Shown here: one piece after another, positions 25,903 through 34,992 of the stretch
Numbering within the stretch: the first letter of the stretch is position 1
How the letters are laid out: every line of letters starts with the position of its first letter
Assembly (NCBI RefSeq): GCF_900115245.1
Contig: NZ_FOVT01000002.1
Location: forward strand, 377,005 to 441,004
Source of the DNA: Mesorhizobium sp. NFR06
GTDB lineage: Bacteria > Pseudomonadota > Alphaproteobacteria > Rhizobiales > Rhizobiaceae
Direction of reading: 5' to 3'
Length of the DNA stretch: 64,000 nt
Position numbers and translations under genes: made by a program
The notes under the pieces: model-generated
The model's input: only the letters and a program-made list of their open reading frames with translations
The model's database searches: none
What the model was told of the DNA's origin: nothing

Positions 25903-27990
25903 ATGGCGATCAGCGAAACACTTCCGTCCGGCCTGGTGGCCAAGAACGGTCGCGACGTCTTCTTCGCACTCGGCATCGTCTTCATCCTGGCGGTGCTGTT
26001 CCTGCCGATTCCGGCATTCCTTATCGATATCGGCCTAGCCTTCTCGATCGCGCTTTCGGTGCTGATCCTGATGGTGGCGCTGTGGATCCAGCGGCCTCTC
26101 GACTTCTCGTCATTCCCGACCGTGCTTTTGATCGCCACCATGCTGCGGCTGTCGCTCAACATCGCCACCACGCGCATGATCCTGTCGCATGGCAACGAGG
26201 GCACGCATGCCGCCGGCTACGTCATCTCGGGCTTTTCCAAGCTGGTGATGTCGAGCGACTTCGTCATCGGTCTCATCGTCTTCATGATCCTGATCGTGGT
26301 GAACTTCATCGTCATCACCAAGGGCGCCACCCGCATCGCCGAAGTCGGCGCCCGCTTCACCCTCGACGCCATCCCGGGCAAGCAGATGTCGATCGATGCC
26401 GACCTCTCCGCCGGCATGATCGACGAGAAAACGGCGCAGCTGCGCCGCCGCGAATTGGAGGAGGAATCCTCCTTCTTCGGCTCGATGGACGGTGCCTCGA
26501 AATTCGTGCGCGGCGACGCCATCGCTGGCTTGATCATCACCGCCATCAACATCGTGGGCGGCATCGCCATCGGCTATCTGCGCCACGGCATGGGCCTTGG
26601 CCAGGCGGCCGATGTGTTCATCAAGCTGTCGGTCGGCGACGGCCTGGTCACCCAGATCCCGGCCCTTATCGTCTCGCTCGCCGCCGGCATGCTCGTCTCC
26701 AAGGGCGGCACGCGCGGCTCAACCAACCAGGCGGTGTTCGGCCAGCTCGGGGCGCACCCGCGCGCGCTCTATGTCGCGGCTTCGCTGCTGGTGATCCTCG
26801 GCCTGATGCCCGGCCTGCCGCTGTTCCCGTTCTTCGCGCTCGCCGGCGCCATGGCCAGCCTCGGCTACATCATCCCGCTGCGCCAGAACCGCGCGCTTGC
26901 CGCGGCCGAAGCATTGGAGACCCAGGAGAAGGCGAACAAGGTCGAGGAGGAAAAGAACTCGGTCAAGGCCTCGCTTGTCACCGCCGAGATCGAGCTCCTG
27001 ATCGGCAAGCAGCTTTCGACCAGGCTGGTGGTGGCGCACCAGGAATTGGTGTTCCGCATGTCGAAGATGCGCAAGAAATTCGCCCAGCAATACGGCTTCG
27101 TGGTGCCGGAAATTCGCGTCGCCGACGACTTCGCCATCCCGCCCAAGAGCTACCAGATCAAGGTGCACGGCACCGTGGTCGCCGAGTTCCAGATGCGCGT
27201 CGGCGAGATCATGGTGCTGCTCGGCGCGCGCGGCGTGCCGGAGATCCCCGGCGAGGAGATCCGCGAGCCGGCCTTCGGCATGCGCGCCTACTCCGTGCTC
27301 GAAACTTTCGCCGAGGATTTGAAGCGCGAGAACTACACCTTCGCCGACAACATGTCGGTGCTGCTCACCCATCTTTCGGAAGTCATCCGCAACAACCTGC
27401 CGCAGCTTCTGTCCTACAAGGACATGAAGGCGCTGCTGGAGCGGCTCGACCCCGAATACCGCAAGCTCGCCGACGAGATCTGCACCTCGCACATCTCCTA
27501 TCCCGGCCTGCAGGCCGTGCTGAAACTGCTGCTCGCCGAGCGCGTGTCGATCCGCAACCTGCATTTGATCATCGAGGCCATCGCCGAGATCGCGCCGCAT
27601 GTGCGCCGCACCGAGCAGATCGTCGAGCATGTGCGCATCCGCATGGCGCAGCAGATCTGCGGCGATCTTTCCGAAGGCGGCACGCTCAAGGTGCTGCGCC
27701 TCGGCAACCGCTGGGACCTCGCCTTCCACCAGAGCCTCAAGCGAGACGCCAAGGGCGAGGTGCGCGAGTTCGACATCGATCCGCGCCAGCTCGAGGAATT
27801 CGGCCAGGACGCCACCAAGGCGATCCGCAAGCATCTCGAGGCCGGCGAGCGTTTCGTGCTCGTCACCGCGCCCGACGCGCGTCCTTATGTGCGCATGATC
27901 ATCGAGCGGCTGTTCACCACGCTGCCGGTGCTCAGCCATGTCGAGATTGCCAAGGGCGTCGAGATCAAGGTGCTCGGAACGATCTCGTGA
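25903..27990 (+). CDS. flhA: FlhA, flagellar export apparatus protein
   Basis: Central export-gate protein, 695 residues. Eight membrane helices in residues 20-330, the FHIPEP signature region ([28 protein letters not shown]) and a large cytoplasmic domain that receives chaperone-substrate complexes. ATG 25903 follows GGGGACGAC; an earlier in-frame codon at 25843 is less likely. It overlaps fliR by GTGA. It restarts the motility genes after a 9.5-kb gap and must have its own promoter in 25780-25902. Confidence 0.96.
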   Translation: MAISETLPSGLVAKNGRDVFFALGIVFILAVLFLPIPAFLIDIGLAFSIALSVLILMVALWIQRPLDFSSFPTVLLIATMLRLSLNIATTRMILSHGNEGTHAAGYVISGFSKLVMSSDFVIGLIVFMILIVVNFIVITKGATRIAEVGARFTLDAIPGKQMSIDADLSAGMIDEKTAQLRRRELEEESSFFGSMDGASKFVRGDAIAGLIITAINIVGGIAIGYLRHGMGLGQAADVFIKLSVGDGLVTQIPALIVSLAAGMLVSKGGTRGSTNQAVFGQLGAHPRALYVAASLLVILGLMPGLPLFPFFALAGAMASLGYIIPLRQNRALAAAEALETQEKANKVEEEKNSVKASLVTAEIELLIGKQLSTRLVVAHQELVFRMSKMRKKFAQQYGFVVPEIRVADDFAIPPKSYQIKVHGTVVAEFQMRVGEIMVLLGARGVPEIPGEEIREPAFGMRAYSVLETFAEDLKRENYTFADNMSVLLTHLSEVIRNNLPQLLSYKDMKALLERLDPEYRKLADEICTSHISYPGLQAVLKLLLAERVSIRNLHLIIEAIAEIAPHVRRTEQIVEHVRIRMAQQICGDLSEGGTLKVLRLGNRWDLAFHQSLKRDAKGEVREFDIDPRQLEEFGQDATKAIRKHLEAGERFVLVTAPDARPYVRMIIERLFTTLPVLSHVEIAKGVEIKVLGTIS

Positions 27991-28739
27991 ACGCGCTCTC
28001 GCAAGGCGTCGTCATCGCCGCCTTCCTCGCCTTCTGCCGCATCGGCGCCTGCTTTATGCTGATGCCCGGCCTGTCGAGCGCCCGCGTGCCGATCCAGATC
28101 CGCCTGTTCGTGTCGGTTGCCGCCACCGGCGGTCTGCTCGCCTTCCTGTGGGACCGCATATATCCCTTCGTCGACGCGCGTCCGCAGGTCCTGGCGCCGA
28201 TGATCGTCTCCGAGCTCTTGGTCGGCGGACTGATCGGCGCCATGACCAGGCTCTATATGGAAGCGCTGCGTTTCATGGGCTCGGCCATCGCCATGCTGAT
28301 CGGTTACGGCGGCTCGGGCGGGCCGGCGATCGAGGAGCCGGAACCGCAGGCAGCGCTCGCCGCCATCATCTCGTTCTCGGCGCTGCTCTTGCTCTTCGTC
28401 TTCGACTTCGACCACGAGATCATCAAGGCGCTCGTCGCCTCCTACACGGTCGCTCCGGTCAACATCTTCTTCAACCCGCAGGCGGCGCTTGTCGACGTCA
28501 CCGACACGGTGTCGGACGCCTTCTTCCTGGTCATCCGGCTGGGCAGCCCCTTCGTCGCCTACGCCATCCTGGTCAATCTGACGATCGGCTTCGTCAACAA
28601 GCTGACGCCGCAGATTCCCGTCTATTTCATCTCGCTGCCCTTCGTCATCGCCGGCGGCATGATCATCTTCTATTTCGCCGTCGGCACCTTGCTGTCGCTG
28701 TTCGTCGACGGCTTCGTCGACCTCACGCTGGCGAGATAG
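27987..28739 (+). CDS. fliR: FliR, flagellar export gate protein
   Basis: 250-residue integral membrane protein of the FliPQR gate. Starts with GTG at 27987 overlapping the flhA stop (GTGA). Family features: [25 protein letters not shown], multiple long helices, [19 protein letters not shown]. The following gene begins 4 bases after the stop. Confidence 0.95.
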   Translation: MNALSQGVVIAAFLAFCRIGACFMLMPGLSSARVPIQIRLFVSVAATGGLLAFLWDRIYPFVDARPQVLAPMIVSELLVGGLIGAMTRLYMEALRFMGSAIAMLIGYGGSGGPAIEEPEPQAALAAIISFSALLLLFVFDFDHEIIKALVASYTVAPVNIFFNPQAALVDVTDTVSDAFFLVIRLGSPFVAYAILVNLTIGFVNKLTPQIPVYFISLPFVIAGGMIIFYFAVGTLLSLFVDGFVDLTLAR

Positions 28740-28743
28740 CGCC

Positions 28744-29130
28744 ATGGCCTCACGCAAGGACCGCCTGAAGAAGCTGCTCAAGGTGCAGGAGCAGTTGCAG
28801 GCGCTGCACGAAACGCGCCATGCTGGCTTCCTCGCCGCCGCGGTCGCGGCCGAGATCGAGGCAAAGCAACTGATCGAGCATTTCGACACCGACAACTCGC
28901 TGGCCGGCCTCTTTCCCGCGCTCTACCATCGCCGCATCACAGAAGCGCTCGGCCGGCAGAAACAGAATCTCGAGAATGCCCGCCAGGAAGCGGCGCTGAT
29001 CGCCACCGCGACGGCGCGCACCAACATGGTCCAGCGCGCCTACAAGGACGAGCGCCGCCGCGACGAGCGCGAGCGCTCCGACCGCGAGCGGCTCGATCTC
29101 ATCATGCAAAGGCGGAGCGAAAACGGGTAA
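28744..29130 (+). CDS. FliJ-like coiled-coil protein
   Basis: 128 residues, predicted almost wholly helical, with charged heptad-like stretches (RLKKLLKVQEQLQALHETRH at the start; DERRRDERERSDRERLDL at the end). This size, composition and opening match FliJ, the stalk-like partner of the FliI ATPase and FlhA. It lies right behind fliR. Sequence identity to characterised FliJ is too weak to judge by eye, so the assignment rests on size, coiled coil and context. Confidence 0.55.
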   Translation: MASRKDRLKKLLKVQEQLQALHETRHAGFLAAAVAAEIEAKQLIEHFDTDNSLAGLFPALYHRRITEALGRQKQNLENARQEAALIATATARTNMVQRAYKDERRRDERERSDRERLDLIMQRRSENG

Positions 29131-29201
29131 CCTTCGCAAGCCTGCCACAAGCTTGTTGAGGCATTGTGCAGAGGACAAAACCTGGAAAAAGGCGGACTTT
29201 C

Positions 29202-29771
29202 TTGGCCATCTCCCCACCCAGCGACATCGTCATGGACGTTGCCCGCGCAGCGGAGCCGGCCGATGTCGAGGCCGCACGCGCGGCACTCGCAAGAAGGGCG
29301 AGCGGCACGTCGGCACCGTTCTCTCTCGATCCATCTGCCACGGTCGATGCCGGATCGGTGCTCTCGCGTGCCACGGCCGACAAGGCGGAAGCGGCCAATC
29401 CGGCGAAAAAATTCCAGCGCTTCGAAGCCATGGTGCTGACGACCTTCATCCAGAACATGATGCCCAAGGATACAGAAGGCGTTTACGGCAAGGGCCTGGC
29501 AGGCGACATGTGGAAATCGCAGCTCGCCGAAAAGGTGGCCGATGTCATGGCCGCGCATGGCGGCATCGGCATCGCCAAATCAATGCTGGCCGACCATTAT
29601 CTCGACGGCAAGCACAAGGTGCCGGTCGGCCCCGTCGCCGGCGGACCGCAGAAAACCGAGATTGACCAGCAGACCAGACTTTCGACCTCGATGGTCGAGG
29701 AAATCGAGCGCAAGGCCGCACGGTCGATGACCGGCGACGACACGACCATAAAAGCAGACATCAAGATCTAG
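29202..29771 (+). CDS. Rod-binding protein (FlgJ N-terminal domain, CheL-like)
   Basis: 189 residues if started at TTG 29202 (MAISPPSDIV), which has AAGGCGG just upstream; GTG 29166 and ATG 29232 are alternatives. The rod-binding domain at about 75-135 has the family core FEAMVLTTFIQNMMPKDTEGVYGKGLAGDMW and GGIGIAKSML. It caps the growing rod. It lacks a muramidase domain, supplied instead by the transglycosylase at 9528. Known as CheL in Sinorhizobium. Confidence 0.85.
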   Translation: MAISPPSDIVMDVARAAEPADVEAARAALARRASGTSAPFSLDPSATVDAGSVLSRATADKAEAANPAKKFQRFEAMVLTTFIQNMMPKDTEGVYGKGLAGDMWKSQLAEKVADVMAAHGGIGIAKSMLADHYLDGKHKVPVGPVAGGPQKTEIDQQTRLSTSMVEEIERKAARSMTGDDTTIKADIKI

Positions 29772-29779
29772 GGACCTAC

Positions 29780-30199
29780 ATGGCCGACCAAACGGACCTT
29801 TCCAACCTTCCCGCACGGACCGACGCAATGGAAGCGCCCGCCGCCGCCCGACCCGGCAACCTCGCCGCCATCATCGGCCGCATCGAGGACGTGGTGGACG
29901 AGGAGACGGCCGGTATCCGCAGCGGCACGGCCTATGACCTCAAGGCCTCGAACGCGCGCAAGAGCCGGTATCTTTACGAGCTGAACCGGGCGCTCAAGGG
30001 CGCCAACGAGATCGAATTCCTCGAGCAGCATCGCGAAGGCCTGTTGCGGCTGCGTCAGAAACTGGCGAAGAACGAGGCGGCGATCCTTGCCCATCTCAAC
30101 GCCGTCAACGAGATCGCCACGCTTCTGAGGAACGCCATCCAGCGCGCCGATGCCGACGGAACCTATTCGGCGGGCGAATTCGGAATGGCCCGGGCTTGA
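29780..30199 (+). CDS. FlgN-like export chaperone candidate
   Basis: 139 residues, mostly helical: IGRIEDVVDEETAGIRSG, ANEIEFLEQHREGLLRLRQKLAKNEAAILAHLNAVNEIATLL, ending DGTYSAGEF. The helical plan and C-terminal amphipathic helix resemble FlgN, the chaperone for hook-associated proteins FlgK and FlgL. It follows the rod-binding gene by 8 bases. Assignment is inferred from architecture and context. Confidence 0.5.
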   Translation: MADQTDLSNLPARTDAMEAPAAARPGNLAAIIGRIEDVVDEETAGIRSGTAYDLKASNARKSRYLYELNRALKGANEIEFLEQHREGLLRLRQKLAKNEAAILAHLNAVNEIATLLRNAIQRADADGTYSAGEFGMARA

Positions 30200-30229
30200 T
30201 AGGATGACCAAGGCGCAAGGTCAGATCCG

Positions 30230-30754
30230 GTGCTGAAATTCATCGCCGCCGCGCTGTGGATTTGCGCCGTGACGCTCGGCGCGGTCTTCTATTCCTTCCA
30301 GGCGGCCGGCCATCGCGGCGCGGGCGAACCGCCGAAGCCGATGCTGGGTGGCCTCGACTATGTCAAAACTGACATGATCTCGGTGCCGCTGCTTCGCAAC
30401 GGCACGATCGGCGGCTATTTCCTCACCAAGCTCGTCTACACCGTGGAGCCGGATCAAATTAAGAAGCTGTCGATCCCGGCGCAGGCGCTGATGACCGATC
30501 AGGTCTATTCCTATCTCTACTCCAACCCGCAGATCGATTTCACCAAGAAGGAATCGATCGATCTCGACGCCTTCCGCAAGTCGATCCGCGACACCATCAA
30601 CACCCGCGTCGGCGTCGAGCTGGTGCATGAGGTGCTGATCGACCAGGTCAATTTCCTGTCCAAGGATGATATCCGCGACAACGCGATTCGCCGCCGCAAG
30701 AACGCCGGCGAAACCGCGGCGGCGATGACCAAGCCCTTCCAGCCGGCGGAATAA
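30230..30754 (+). CDS. FliL-like single-pass membrane protein
   Basis: 174 residues, starting GTG 30230 with AAGG upstream. One N-terminal membrane helix (about 3-22) then a periplasmic domain with paired strands (GGYFLTKLVYTV) and a C-terminal helical part (FRKSIRDTINTRVGVELVHEVLIDQVNFLS) that resembles the stomatin-like fold of FliL. FliL surrounds stators in other bacteria. Rhizobial fliL normally lies next to fliP, so this would be a second, divergent relative. Otherwise unrecognised. Confidence 0.5.
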   Translation: MLKFIAAALWICAVTLGAVFYSFQAAGHRGAGEPPKPMLGGLDYVKTDMISVPLLRNGTIGGYFLTKLVYTVEPDQIKKLSIPAQALMTDQVYSYLYSNPQIDFTKKESIDLDAFRKSIRDTINTRVGVELVHEVLIDQVNFLSKDDIRDNAIRRRKNAGETAAAMTKPFQPAE

Positions 30755-30949
30755 CCGTCGGCTCGCGGCTGACCGGCTGCGGCCGCTTTCCCGTGATGCG
30801 ACATGACGCATGGCGACCGCGTTGACGTAAACGTCAACTCGAAGCTATATGCGCCGGCAGGACGCGCCGTGCGCAGGCTTGGCGCGTCTACCTCGCCCAG
30901 CGGCTCGACAAGCCGGTGCGCGTCAACGCAACCAACGAGGAGAACCGCC

Positions 30950-31234
30950 ATGGGCGTTCAGGAGATTGCCGACAAGATCAAGTCGCGCGTGGCAAGCGCG
31001 GGCTTCGAGCATTCGGTCAAGTTCGACACCGGCAGCGACGGCGTCATCGTCATCGACGGCGCGACCGTCTCGACGACCGACGCGCCGACCGACTGCACGG
31101 TCAAGCTCTCGCTCGACGATCTGGATTCGCTGATTGCCGGAGACCTCAACCCGACCATGGCTTTCATGGCCGGCAAGCTCAAGGTCGAGGGCGACATGAC
31201 TGTCGCCATGGCGCTGAGCCAGCTGCTGGGCTGA
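30950..31234 (+). CDS. SCP2-like sterol-carrier/lipid-binding protein
   Basis: 94 residues, a compact SCP2 fold: GVQEIADKIKSRV, CTVKLSLDDLDSLIAGDLNPTMAFMAGKLKVEGDM. Such proteins bind acyl chains or lipids in the cytoplasm; the physiological ligand is unknown. The ATG at 30950 has GAGGAGAACC in front of it, much better than upstream in-frame starts. Confidence 0.88.
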   Translation: MGVQEIADKIKSRVASAGFEHSVKFDTGSDGVIVIDGATVSTTDAPTDCTVKLSLDDLDSLIAGDLNPTMAFMAGKLKVEGDMTVAMALSQLLG

Positions 31235-31247
31235 CATTGGCTTGAAC

Positions 31248-31284
31248 TCGATGCGGCGTCACTCGAAACGCGACGCCGCATCGA
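31248..31284. terminator. Bidirectional hairpin between convergent genes
   Basis: Perfect 13-bp arms TCGATGCGGCGTC (31248-31260) and GACGCCGCATCGA (31272-31284). It lies between the SCP2-like gene and the convergent GNAT gene. No T run follows on either side, so intrinsic termination is uncertain. Confidence 0.5.
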
Positions 31285-31306
31285 CCATTCCAGCGCTTCA
31301 ATGCCA

Positions 31307-32017
31307 TCAGGCGATGAGGCCCAGCCCCTGCCCCTTGAGCTTGCGGCCGGCGGCCTTGATCGTGCCCCTGGCACCGTCCAGCGCACCGTCCTTCAGCTCC
31401 AGCGCCAAAAGCCGGTGCCGTTCATAAGGGCCAGGCATGGCAAGCGTTCCTGTGCAGTCGGCCGAGAAGCCGAACCGGCCGTAATAGGGCGCATCGCCGA
31501 CGAGCAGGATGGCGCCATGGCCGAGCCGTGCGGCCTCTGCAACCGCGTGCCGCATCAGCGCCGAGCCGACGCCGCCATTCTTCAGTCCCGGCTCGACCGC
31601 GAGGGGCCCGAGCAAAAGCGCCGGACTGCCTTCGCCCAGCCTCACATCCCAAAGCCTGACCGTGCCGACGACCGCCCCCGACGCGTCACGGGCGACAAAG
31701 GCCAGGCCTTCCGACGGCCGGCGGCCGCGCCGCAGCTTCTCGGACGATTTCTTCTTGCGATTCGGCCCCATGGCGCGATCAAGCAGCGCTTCGCGCGCCT
31801 GCACGTCGCCGGCGCCTTCGCCAACGATGACGAAGGCCGGCGCCTGGGCAGCCCCCTCGTCCGGCGCGCCGCGCGAGCCAGCCTGTGCCCGGTGGGCAAG
31901 GGAGGGCGCCAGCGCTGCCATCGGGCTCTTCTCCCACGTGGAGAAAAGCTCAGCTGACGGTGCGGACGAGGGGGCAATTTCGGTGGCCGCAACGGCCGAT
32001 TTGGTCAGGTATTCCAT
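31307..32017 (-). CDS. GNAT-family N-acetyltransferase
   Basis: 236 residues; predicted acetyl-CoA-dependent transferase of unknown acceptor. The GNAT core lies at about 70-215: LLLGPLAVEPGLKNGGVGSALMRHAVAEAARLG is the acetyl-CoA loop region, and GDAPYYGRFGFSAD is typical of the YhbS group. The first ~35 residues look non-conserved, so the Met at 31921 may be the true start. The distance to the upstream decarboxylase stop is about 100 bases. Confidence 0.82.
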   Translation of the reverse strand: MEYLTKSAVAATEIAPSSAPSAELFSTWEKSPMAALAPSLAHRAQAGSRGAPDEGAAQAPAFVIVGEGAGDVQAREALLDRAMGPNRKKKSSEKLRRGRRPSEGLAFVARDASGAVVGTVRLWDVRLGEGSPALLLGPLAVEPGLKNGGVGSALMRHAVAEAARLGHGAILLVGDAPYYGRFGFSADCTGTLAMPGPYERHRLLALELKDGALDGARGTIKAAGRKLKGQGLGLIA

Positions 32018-32118
32018 TTCCGCGATCCTTCACGAGCGGAGATCTGTTCCACAAGCGAGCCGAGGCGGGCGATAGATATCGCCCGCGCCGGTCGATCTGA
32101 GCGGTTCTTGCGAACCGG

Positions 32119-33252
32119 TCAGATCACGTAGGATCGGAGAGGCTCGAAGCCGTTGAAGGCGACCGCCGAGTAGGTCGTCGTGTAGGCGCCGGTGCCTTCG
32201 ATCAGCACCTCGTCGCCGATGGTCAGCGACAAGGGCAGCGGATAAGGCGTCTTCTCGTACATCACGTCGGCCGAATCGCAGGTCGGGCCGGCGAGCACGC
32301 ATGGCGCGGTCTCCGAGCCGTCATGGCGCGTGACGATCGGATAGCGGATCGCCTCGTCCATGGTCTCGGCGAGACCGCCGAACTTGCCGATGTCGAGGAA
32401 CACCCAGCGTACATTGTCGTTGTCGGCCTTCTTCGAGATCAGCACGACTTCCGACTTGATGACGCCGGCATTGCCCACCATGCCGCGGCCCGGCTCGATG
32501 ATCGTCTCGGGCAGCGCGTTGCCGAAATGCTTGCGCAGCGCCGAGAAGATCGCCTGGCCATAGGCCTGCGCCGCCGGCACGTCCTTCAGGTAACGGGTCG
32601 GGAAGCCGCCGCCCATGTTGACCATCTTGAGCACGGTGCCTTCCTCGGCCAGCGTCGCGAACACCTTCTTGGCGTCGCCCAACGCGCGGTCCCAGGCCGA
32701 AAGATCCGTCTGCTGCGAGCCGACATGGAACGACACGCCGTACGCGTCGAGGCCGAGCCCCTTGGCATGGCGCAGCACGTCGACGGCCATCGCCGGCACG
32801 CAGCCGAACTTGCGCGACAGCGGCCATTCCGCGCCTTCGCCATCGGTCAGCACACGGCAGAACACGCGCGCGCCGGGAGCCACGCGGGCGATCTTCTCGA
32901 CCTCCTCGACGCAGTCGACCGCGAACAGGCGGATGCCGAGCTGGTAGGCGCGCGCGATGTCACGCTCCTTCTTGATGGTGTTGCCGAAGGAAATGCGATC
33001 GGCCGGCGCGCCGGCGTCCATCGCCATCTCGACTTCGGCAACCGATGCGGTGTCGAAGGACGAGCCCATCGCAGCAAGCAGGCGCAGGATTTCCGGCGCC
33101 GGGTTTGCTTTCACCGCATAGTAGATCTTGGAATCGGGCAACGCCTTTTCGAAGGCGCGGAAATTGTCGCGCACGACATCGAGGTCGACGACGAGGCAGG
33201 GGCCGTTCGGACGTCGGGTAGCGAGGAAATCGAGGATCCGCTGGGTAGCCAT
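32119..33252 (-). CDS. Ornithine/lysine decarboxylase (fold III, PLP)
   Basis: Makes putrescine (or cadaverine) from ornithine (or lysine). 377 residues, the size of rhizobial Odc2. PLP Lys48 in YYAVKANP, SFHVGSQ, GGGFPTRY, EPGRGMVG and the active-site Cys region GPTCDSADV are all present, so it should be active. Putrescine would feed homospermidine synthase at 57858. It has a ~430-nt structured 5' leader, implying RNA-level control. Confidence 0.93.
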   Translation of the reverse strand: MATQRILDFLATRRPNGPCLVVDLDVVRDNFRAFEKALPDSKIYYAVKANPAPEILRLLAAMGSSFDTASVAEVEMAMDAGAPADRISFGNTIKKERDIARAYQLGIRLFAVDCVEEVEKIARVAPGARVFCRVLTDGEGAEWPLSRKFGCVPAMAVDVLRHAKGLGLDAYGVSFHVGSQQTDLSAWDRALGDAKKVFATLAEEGTVLKMVNMGGGFPTRYLKDVPAAQAYGQAIFSALRKHFGNALPETIIEPGRGMVGNAGVIKSEVVLISKKADNDNVRWVFLDIGKFGGLAETMDEAIRYPIVTRHDGSETAPCVLAGPTCDSADVMYEKTPYPLPLSLTIGDEVLIEGTGAYTTTYSAVAFNGFEPLRSYVI

Positions 33253-33684
33253 CGGGTTTCTCCATCACGCCTTTCGGCGCGCACAAGGGTGCGGACGCGG
33301 GCTGTCGGCCTCGCGAACACGCGGTGGACAAAGGCGGGACGGAAAATCCATGGAACCAGCCGGTGGAGACCCCGGAACCATGAAGCGCCGTCTCGCGGCG
33401 ATGAACCTCAGCCTTGCCCGGCTTCGGTTCGCTTTGTCTGCCTTGGCTTGGATTGGGAGAACCCATTCCGCACTGCCGGCAATGAAGGTGTGCCTCTTCA
33501 GTAACCCCGGTCTTTGGACAACCGGCAGAGAACCAGAAAGGCCCGCACCGTCGTTGCTTCAAGGTGTCCTCGGGCTGGCGGTTGGCCGCTAGACCGACTG
33601 GAGGGGTTAGCTCCAGTTACCTTACCGATTTCCCTCACCATTCGAGGATCGGCGGACACCCACAGGCACGTGCGACTTTGGGCA
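33253..33684 (-). ncRNA. Long structured 5' leader, probable speF-type RNA element
   Basis: No gene lies in this stretch. On the minus strand it can fold into several stems, for example CTGGAG-ctaacc-CCTCCAG (within 33594-33616) and GCGG-CCAA-CCGC just after it. A speF RNA motif has been described upstream of ornithine decarboxylase genes in alphaproteobacteria; gene, position and length fit. I cannot run a covariance model, so the identity is probable. It likely senses polyamines or couples with translation. Confidence 0.6.
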
Positions 33685-33690
33685 AGCGCG

Positions 33691-33718
33691 ATATAAGAGC
33701 GAAGGGTTTCACAATCAA
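33691..33718 (-). promoter_or_regulatory. Candidate promoter of the decarboxylase
   Basis: Minus-strand TTGATT (33718-33713), 16-base spacer, TTATAT (33696-33691), a reasonable housekeeping-sigma pair. It would start the transcript near 33684, giving the ~430-nt leader. Confidence 0.45.
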
Positions 33719-33793
33719 TAAAAATCGTAAGCGCCGGTTGTAAAAATTCTGGCATCGAACAATGTACGCATCACCGTGTCCGGATATCGAACG

Positions 33794-34990
33794 ATGCCAG
33801 GAACCCAAGGCCCGCTCAACGCCTTCCTCGATCTGCGCCAAATGCCTGTGGCCAATGCGCAGTTGGGGCCGCTCGCCGGCCTGCGCCTGGCCGTCAAGGA
33901 TATCTATGACGTCGCCGGCTACCGCACCGGCTGCGGCAACCCGCAAAAGTTCGAGGAGGCGCATGCCGCCTCGCGCACCGCGGAAGCGGTGCAGATGATT
34001 CTCGACGCCGGCGCGCGATTCGTCGGCAAGACGCAGACCGACGAGCTCGCCTTTTCGCTGTTCGGCCAGAACGCGCATTTCCCGCATCCGATCAATCCCG
34101 CCGCGCCCGAGCGCGTCACCGGTGGCTCCTCCTCCGGTTCGGCATCCGCGGTTGCCGGCGGCTTGGCGAACATCGCCACCGGTTCCGACACCGGCGGCTC
34201 GATCCGCGCGCCGGCGAGCTTCTGCGGCCTGATCGGTCTGCGAACCACCCATGGCCGCATCCCGCTCGACGGCGCGATGAAGCTGGCGTCGAGCTTCGAC
34301 ACCTTCGGCTGGTTCGCCGACGACATCGAGACCTATGAGGCGGTCGGCAAGCTGCTGCTCGGCCGCGATCCGCACCAGCACCCGCTCAATCGCCCGCTGT
34401 CGATCCGCTGGCTGGACGCCTTCGTCACCGGTCCGGCGGAAGCCGCCGAATATATGCGCATGAAGGCGTTGGCCGCCACCGTCGTCGGCCAGCCGGCGGA
34501 GACCGAGTATGCCTTCGCCTCGTTCCCCGACGAGCTTTACTGGTGCTTTCGCCGCTTGCAGGCCTTCGAGGCCTGGCGCGAGCATGGCGCTTGGATTTCG
34601 GCTGGCGGCCGCCTCAGCCCCGGCGTCGCAGAGCGTTTCGGCTTCGGCCGCACCATCGATGCCAGGGCCGCCGCCACCGAGGCCGCGCGGCGGCTGGCCT
34701 TCCGTGCCGAGTTCGGCGCCCTGCTCGGCAACAACGGGTTTCTGGTCCTGCCCACCGTTCCCGGCGCGGCGCCGCTCGCCGCAGGCACGCCCGAACAGTT
34801 TCAGGCCTACCGCGAAAGGGCGCTGCACCTGCTGTGCCTCTCCGGTCTGTCCGGCTTCCCGCAGATCACTCTGCCGATCGGCTCCGTCGACGGCGCACCT
34901 TTCGGCCTGTCGCTGCTCGGGCCTTCCGGCAGCGACGTTGCCCTGATACGGCTCGGCCGCAAGATTCTCGACGCGGCACGAAAGGCCTGA
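33794..34990 (+). CDS. Amidase (amidase-signature family)
   Basis: 398 residues; hydrolyses an amide. The Ser-cisSer-Lys triad is visible: Lys in LAVKDIYD, the GGSSSGSA signature, and the nucleophile Ser in TGSDTGGSIRAPA. Shorter than typical GatA (no tRNA-binding extension), so a catabolic or detoxifying amidase. Start ATG 33794; a GTG at 33776 is also possible. The LysR gene follows 2 bases after the stop. Confidence 0.9.
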   Translation: MPGTQGPLNAFLDLRQMPVANAQLGPLAGLRLAVKDIYDVAGYRTGCGNPQKFEEAHAASRTAEAVQMILDAGARFVGKTQTDELAFSLFGQNAHFPHPINPAAPERVTGGSSSGSASAVAGGLANIATGSDTGGSIRAPASFCGLIGLRTTHGRIPLDGAMKLASSFDTFGWFADDIETYEAVGKLLLGRDPHQHPLNRPLSIRWLDAFVTGPAEAAEYMRMKALAATVVGQPAETEYAFASFPDELYWCFRRLQAFEAWREHGAWISAGGRLSPGVAERFGFGRTIDARAAATEAARRLAFRAEFGALLGNNGFLVLPTVPGAAPLAAGTPEQFQAYRERALHLLCLSGLSGFPQITLPIGSVDGAPFGLSLLGPSGSDVALIRLGRKILDAARKA

Positions 34991-34992
34991 CA

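Noticed and set aside
25872-28739. A 955-residue frame ending as FliR
   Set aside because: The upstream two thirds is antisense-like Arg-rich text overlapping flhA in another frame. The real fliR begins at GTG 27987.
33498-33755. A possible 85-residue upstream frame in the decarboxylase leader
   Set aside because: It begins upstream of the candidate promoter and has no ribosome-binding site or conserved text. A shorter leader peptide cannot be excluded.
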